NCBI GenBank assembly: GCA_011800155.1
Contig: CM022372.1
Coordinates: 930,001 to 994,000 of the forward strand
Direction: 5' to 3'
DNA length: 64,000 nt
Source: Flammulina velutipes
Taxonomy: Eukaryota > Basidiomycota > Agaricomycetes > Agaricales > Physalacriaceae
This document shows positions 59,533-64,000 of this stretch, in pieces (the first letter of the stretch is position 1; each line of letters begins with the position of its first letter). The notes beneath the pieces were generated by a model, which did not search any database, was not told where the DNA came from, and worked only from the letters and a program-made list of their open reading frames with translations. Made by a program: the position numbers and the translations under genes.

Positions 59533-61136
59533 ATGTCTACAGACGCTACTTCTCAACCTTTACTAAATCTAAGCTACATCGCCTTCCGTTACTCAGACGG
59601 GTCAAGTAACTACTGGCCCCAAACCAACAAAGTCATCAAGAAAAACGCTGCAGGTCGCGCCGTTCGTTATACGCGTCTTGCTGCAGACGACGAACGTGTA
59701 CTTCATTGGCGTTCATTCATAGGAGACGCAATTGCGTCTGATCTAGGCTATCCAAACCCGCTGCATTACGCGATTAAAGACTTCCCGAACGGTTACGCGC
59801 TGTTCTTGAAAGTTACAGGACCGCAAGGAGAACCATATAGAACCGATACGTGCTTATTTGGTAAGTGAATTGTGTATCGTCGTAGTTCACATAGAGTTGA
59901 CCGAGTAGGTGGACCAACCGTACCGATGTACAGGTCACCCAACGAGTTCAAGAGCCATGCCTTATGGCTATTCAAAGGGGGAATGCGAGGATGCGACTGC
60001 GGTTGCTTTCATAGACGTTATGAGGGCGTCTCACGCGAAGTTAGGCTATTATCGGACGAAGTCCCACAGGTAGTCAACGACACATTGGAACCTCGGACCA
60101 TATTCGAGGCAAGGAACATCGGAATTCGTACACCTCTTGCAACGGCAATCTTCGGAGCAGGCGACGTCGTTTGGGTTGTGTTGAAGAAGCCATGGACACG
60201 TTCAGACGCGATTATAGAATCATGGCCTGGTGTGGTCGTTTCGCAAGGTCTACAGAGGTACTCCGTCAGGCTCCTTCCAAGTCCAAAGGAGCACTGGTTC
60301 CTCGAGGAAAACATCGTACCCTGGGCATCGATACCCGATATCGACAAGGTTAAACATTCAGTAAACGACCTCCAGATCCCTCACCGCTCGATCTTATCTT
60401 TGATCGATCCAGCGTTGACCGACTGCAGCTGGAGCATTCGAGTAGGAGCGCTACTCGCTGCATACAAAGCCGCCGAATCTATTGCAGAACACACTTGTCA
60501 TTTCGACATTCCTTACGAAGGTAGCATTTTATTGGTTACGACGTTCAATCGCTCACTAAAATGTCAGATCGACCCCCTCAAACCGGCGTTTATCTAGGTG
60601 CCGAACGTATAGTTCCTGGTCATATTGTTCGTCTCAGAGTTAACCGCACGGATCTCTCTTCCTACGCCGAATTTCGTTCAACGTCGGATAACGCCTACGC
60701 TCTTCTCAAACAACACGAACGCACTCATAGAGAGTCCAACGAAGGTTTATATCTATTCGTCGAGAACATCGATGTCATTGAATCGTCGATGACATACAAT
60801 GTTATCGGTCAACTAGTGGAGCTCGTGAAGGAGTATGGCGATATCAGCGACGAAACACTCCTTGAAGAGGCGATTCCTCCGAAAGGATATCGTTTCCACA
60901 AATTTCAGGGCAGCGGTCGCGCTGTAGCAGTTTCCGTCCATCTGGTGGATGGTCGATATTATCCTCATATGACGGCACACTACTTTTTTGCGAAGGAAAC
61001 GGTCGAACGCAGCCGTCATCTCGCAGTTCTAGAGGGCCTTTATCCAAGCGGCGACAGTGGCTTCTCGGCTGTTCACAAATGTCACGGTATGAACCGTTCC
61101 GAGGCGATAACGTCCGCGCTTCGTCGCTACATATGA
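59533..61136 (+). CDS. Clr2-domain (cryptic loci regulator 2) silencing protein
   Basis: Three exons (59533-59860, 59909-60520, 60568-61136) give 502 residues. The N-terminal Clr2 domain shows YIAFRYSDGSSNYWPQTNK, VRYTRLAADDERVLHWRSFI, GDAIASDLGYPNPLHYAIKD and FPNGYALFLKVTGPQGEPYR. A Cys cluster (MRGCDCGCFHRRYEG) links to the C-terminal region, with GDVVWVVLKKPW then ESWPGVVVSQ, which looks like a tudor/PWWP-type barrel, and VPGHIVRLRVNRTD. In fission yeast Clr2 belongs to the SHREC histone deacetylase complex of heterochromatin. Basidiomycetes carry several diverged copies; a role in silencing here is inferred. Confidence 0.85.
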
Positions 61137-61261
61137 ACGAACAATTATATCACATTTCTACAGCTATTGTATTACACACGCATGTCTATTTGTCTAAAAC
61201 GCACAAATTTTCGTCTCCTTCATATTTACATTGCGAGTTTTGATGTGTGATCAACGTACAC
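61137..61261. terminator. Convergent 3' spacer
   Basis: 125 bp, AT-rich, between stop codons of the Clr2-like gene (plus) and orphan copy A (minus). It must contain both polyadenylation regions. Confidence 0.4.
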
Positions 61262-61876
61262 TCATTCTATCAATTCCTCCCTATCGTACCTATGCTCGTT
61301 GATAAAATCTAAACCATCAAGTCCGAAGTACCCTCTCATGCCGTTTTCAATCTCTCTTAGATATACAATCCTGCTCCCATACAAAGGATACCATCCACTT
61401 AGATCAATGTAAGAGCGCAATAGACGAGCCATCGTATATGGTTCGTACAACCATCGAGACATATATTGTTGTACGAATCTGGTATCTGTCAGAGCTGGAT
61501 AGATAAAAACACCAGTGGCGTACCGCTCCATTTCCGTCGTAATAAACTCAACTTCGGTCTCTTCAAACGTATCCACCTTTCCTGCGCTTAACCGCAGAAC
61601 TAGCACGCTCCCGAACCATACACCGCCGTTACCTGTCATGCTTGATAAACGTTCGTTCTTAACGTTTCGTTGCTCATTTGTCGGCACATGTTGAACGATG
61701 CTATGCATAATAGCGTAATGTATATGGCCTCCTGAACTCAGACGCGCTGAGGTATCGATCCTATTGAAAGACGGCAAGTACCGAGATTCATACACATCGT
61801 CCAAGTATGCGCTGACGTCCATGCTTACCACTACCATATTAATCAAACAGAAATATGTTACTGTTGTAAGCTTCAA
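61262..61876 (-). CDS. Orphan protein, tandem copy A (shorter)
   Basis: Two exons (61524-61876, 61262-61478) give 189 residues. Not recognised. It aligns along most of its length with copy B next to it: LSSMTGNGGVWFGSVLVLRL, RSYIDLSGWYPLYGSRIVYL and GYFGLDGLDFINEHRYDREE. Copy A lacks the roughly 90-residue N-terminal part of copy B and begins within MKLTTVTYFCLINMVVVSMD, so it may be truncated, or the start may be inside (Met at DVSAYLDD). The 45-nt intron has no stop and is a multiple of three, so an unspliced transcript also reads through. No signal peptide is certain. Confidence 0.6.
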   Translation of the reverse strand: MKLTTVTYFCLINMVVVSMDVSAYLDDVYESRYLPSFNRIDTSARLSSGGHIHYAIMHSIVQHVPTNEQRNVKNERLSSMTGNGGVWFGSVLVLRLSAGKVDTFEETEVEFITTEMERYATGVFIYPALTDTRFVQQYMSRWLYEPYTMARLLRSYIDLSGWYPLYGSRIVYLREIENGMRGYFGLDGLDFINEHRYDREELIE

Positions 61877-61886
61877 TGTTGCATAA

Positions 61887-62726
61887 TTATTCTACAACTT
61901 CATCCCTATCATACACAGACTCATTGACATGATCCAGACCGTCAATTCCGAAGTAGCCTCTCGAGCTGTCCTCGATCTCTTTAAAATGCGCAATTCTGTT
62001 CCCGTACAACGGATACCATCCGCTCAGATCGATGTAAGAACGTATAAAACGGGCCATAGTGTACGGTTTGTAAATCCATCGCGCCGTATACTGTCGCACG
62101 TAGCTGATGAGTGTGAGTTAGAATAAAGCGCGAATATGACCGTATCATACCGTTCTATTTCTATCGTAATGGGATCCCAGTCAGCTTCTTCAAACGTGTC
62201 AATATTCCCCGAGGTCAACTGCAATACGAGCACTGTCCCAAACCATACACCGCCGTTGCCTGTCATGCTTGACAGTCGTTCGTTCTTAGCATTTTTTTGA
62301 TCAGCTGGCGCCACATGTTGAACGAGACTATGCAAAATAGCGTAGTGTATGTTGCCTCCAGAACTCAAACGTGCGGAGGCGTCGATCCTATTGAAAGACG
62401 ACAGGTACTGACTCTCGTAGACATCCTCGAGATACGCGCTGACGTCCTGGTTGAACAATTTAGGAGAGCAACGGGGTGATGTGAGAAGAACGATGATTGG
62501 GTCCCAACTGTGCGCTTCGAACAACAAAGCTTTGACGGTGTTTCCCTCACCAGCAGTCTAAAAATAAACATTACTAATGTTAACGTGTCGATCCAGCGGA
62601 TATAGGATGAGATATGATTACATTACCGCATTGCTTGGATATACATATCGCGTTGGTTAAGTTATCCATAATATAGATTGAGAGACCATTTTCATGCGAG
62701 TATATATACACAAGGTCACGAGCCAT
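61887..62726 (-). CDS. Orphan protein, tandem copy B
   Basis: Three exons (62622-62726, 62151-62557, 61887-62103) give 242 residues. Not recognised. The shared core with copy A is DVSAYLEDVYESQYLSSFNR, RLSSMTGNGGVWFGTVLVLQ and YIDLSGWYPLYGNRIAHFKE. The C-terminal exon is 217 bp in both copies. The proposed start lies only 2 nt past the stop of the upstream F-box-like gene, which suggests either tightly overlapping transcripts or a wrong start. An internal Met at DNLTNAICISKQ is another option. Weak similarity to bacterial or viral toxins or immunity proteins was not seen. Confidence 0.6.
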
Positions 62727-62728
62727 TA

Positions 62729-63975
62729 CTAAAATAAGTCGACATGTAATACAATATCAGTGTCAACTGGATCGAACGTCATTTGACGTCTCGCGATCCA
62801 ATCGAGCCAATAGCCCTCCTTACCCTCCCACCTTGGTTTACCGTCGATCACTAAATACATAGCATGGCGCCTGAATGAACGAAAGCGGTACAATGCACGG
62901 CATAATTGAACCCAGGCATCGTGGTCATCTGGATTATCATATATGTGGATCTCCAAATAAAGTAAGCGCGTTGAAAGTCGACTGCGCCAGTTTTGGATCG
63001 TTGAAGCGATGCTCTTGGCTTGCAGCGGCGCTCCTTCAAATTCAATCGTTCGCAGTTCCCGCAAAGGAGGCACTTTGACCGTTACAACGTCCGTTTCGAA
63101 TACGCGGTCGGTATCGTCGACTGAGCTAACGCCTTCTATTTTGTCGGTTTTTTCGAAAGGTCCTGTTAAACATGATGAGCAATCGATCGAGCAATGCAAG
63201 AATACTAACGCTGGCCATACGAAATCAGAAGTTCCTGGACTACCGTCGTCGCCTCTAGCAACGCGCACACAAAATCTGACTGATCTGGTGCCACTTTGAT
63301 ATGGAGAACTGTCAGGGTCTGACAAGCGACGAGCAATACGTCGCGTATAGGTTTGAACGACAAGATAGTACGTCTCTTGCCATACGCCATCGCACATAAC
63401 ACGTCCAATCGGCTTGCGACCGGTAACGGTGACCAGAGTCCATTCGTCGAATCACCGACAATTACTGTTTGCTCGGTAAACGACAACGACTTCAATTTTC
63501 TATTGCATATCAGCACGTCGTGCAAGGCGGAACTGAATATTGCGCATCTAGAAAATTTCAACGTCTTCCTAGACGTTAACAAGCGCCATGGACCCCATGG
63601 GAAAGGCAAAGCACTTCCCTCGAAAGTTATTTGATGAAGTGATGCTCCCGTGTCGCAACGCCTTCCAAAGGCCTCCCAAAGATGAATGTCGTGAAGTCCA
63701 CGTATATGCACGAGTCGTACGTTATGTCGAATGAGTGAGTTTCGTTCGATTATGTTGCACCAGTCCGATACAGTCCTATGGGGTCCGGTTGAAGCGCACA
63801 CAACACGACTGAATAGTAAGCGTCGAGTAGCCACGTAGAACTTTGAGTTTATGAGCGAAGCGTTTTTGTAAGAGGCAGTGGTTGGGGGTAAGAACGATAC
63901 AATAATATCGCATGTTTCCAAAGCGAGAGTGGACAGCGAAGACACCGAGGTAATGTTACCAAAGTTGTCGTCCAT
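62729..63975 (-). CDS. F-box-like protein with LRR-like body
   Basis: Two exons (63210-63975, 62729-63162) give 399 residues. The N-terminus has SVSSLSTLALETCDIIVSFL and PPTTASYKNASLINSKFYVA, then TRRLLFSRVVCAST, an F-box-like pattern (LALETCDIIVSFL in place of LPxEILxxIF). Sequential beta/alpha units follow, such as LKSLSFTEQTVIVGDSTNG and LHIKVAPDQSDFVCALLEAT. The family is typical of fast-expanding basidiomycete receptors. The F-box is degenerate, so SCF membership is uncertain. A donor at CAGC then GTTAGT splits the Arg codon that joins ISYGQ to PFEKTD. The stop is 2 nt before the next start codon on the same strand. Confidence 0.72.
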
Positions 63976-64000
63976 CTTGAACGCGTCAATTAGTACACAC

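Noticed and set aside
1..64000. CRISPR arrays, bacterial operons, phage or viral genes.
   Set aside because: No regularly spaced direct repeats and no such genes seen; all recognisable genes are eukaryotic with spliceosomal introns.

Overview
The window comes from a nuclear genome of a filamentous basidiomycete, most likely an Agaricomycete. Nearly every gene is broken by many short introns (about 45-65 nt, GT-AG) and micro-exons down to 8-10 bp. Genes are packed on both strands with intergenic spacers often under 200 bp. The gene content also fits: F-box proteins with the basidiomycete 'IPxEILxEIF' signature, a PL3 pectate lyase, a CE16 esterase, type I metacaspases and Clr2-type silencing proteins. 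I cannot name a species. I rebuilt 33 protein genes by choosing splice sites that keep both the reading frame and the family alignment; for each model the exon lengths sum to a whole number of codons.

Layout. 0.6-3.2 kb: a PQ-loop vacuolar transporter head to head with prohibitin-2. 3.8-5.1 kb: secreted pectate lyase. 5.4-6.9 kb: F-box protein. 7.1-11.3 kb: meiotic MutS homologue MSH5, tail to tail with an arrestin-like adaptor (11.5-12.9 kb). 12.9-14.2 kb: largely unexplained. 14.2-15.9 kb: PLP-dependent Cys/Met enzyme. 16.3-18.2 kb: YPK/SGK-type kinase, divergent from metacaspase 1 (18.4-20.0 kb). 20.1-20.9 kb: nested inverted-repeat element. 21.0-23.2 kb: FAD monooxygenase-like protein. 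24.0-25.4 kb: CE16 esterase. 25.7-26.9 kb: VAP protein. 27.2-29.9 kb: RMT2 tail to tail with a mitochondrial RRM-like protein. 30.2-33.2 kb: dimeric-barrel protein, SDR and dynactin p27. 33.5-39.3 kb: TPR/F-box protein, CDC37 and a p34/adaptin-binding protein. 39.3-39.8 kb: small secreted cysteine-rich protein. 40.6-44.4 kb: large SAM methyltransferase. 45.3-47.2 kb: metacaspase 2, with the same exon structure as metacaspase 1. 47.3-49.6 kb: an E2/UBC-fold protein fused to an F-box-like segment. 50.2-51.3 kb: MCM1/SRF MADS factor. 52.3-55.3 kb: Red1/ZFC3H1-like zinc-finger protein. 55.5-57.4 kb: nickel/cobalt transporter. 57.6-59.1 kb: wax-synthase-like acyltransferase. 59.5-61.1 kb: Clr2-domain protein. 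61.3-64.0 kb: two tandem copies of an orphan family next to an F-box-like gene.

This is a mixed chromosomal stretch of housekeeping genes (PHB2, CDC37, DCTN6, RMT2, MCM1, MSH5, YPK) with accessory genes of the fungal lifestyle between them. I see no biosynthetic cluster, defence island or virus. The least explained items are four GC-AG introns (three in MSH5, one in DCTN6), the E2-F-box fusion, the paralogous metacaspase pair, the nested MITE-like element with an 87-bp perfect inverted repeat, and the tandem orphan genes whose neighbour's stop codon lies 2 nt from the next start.
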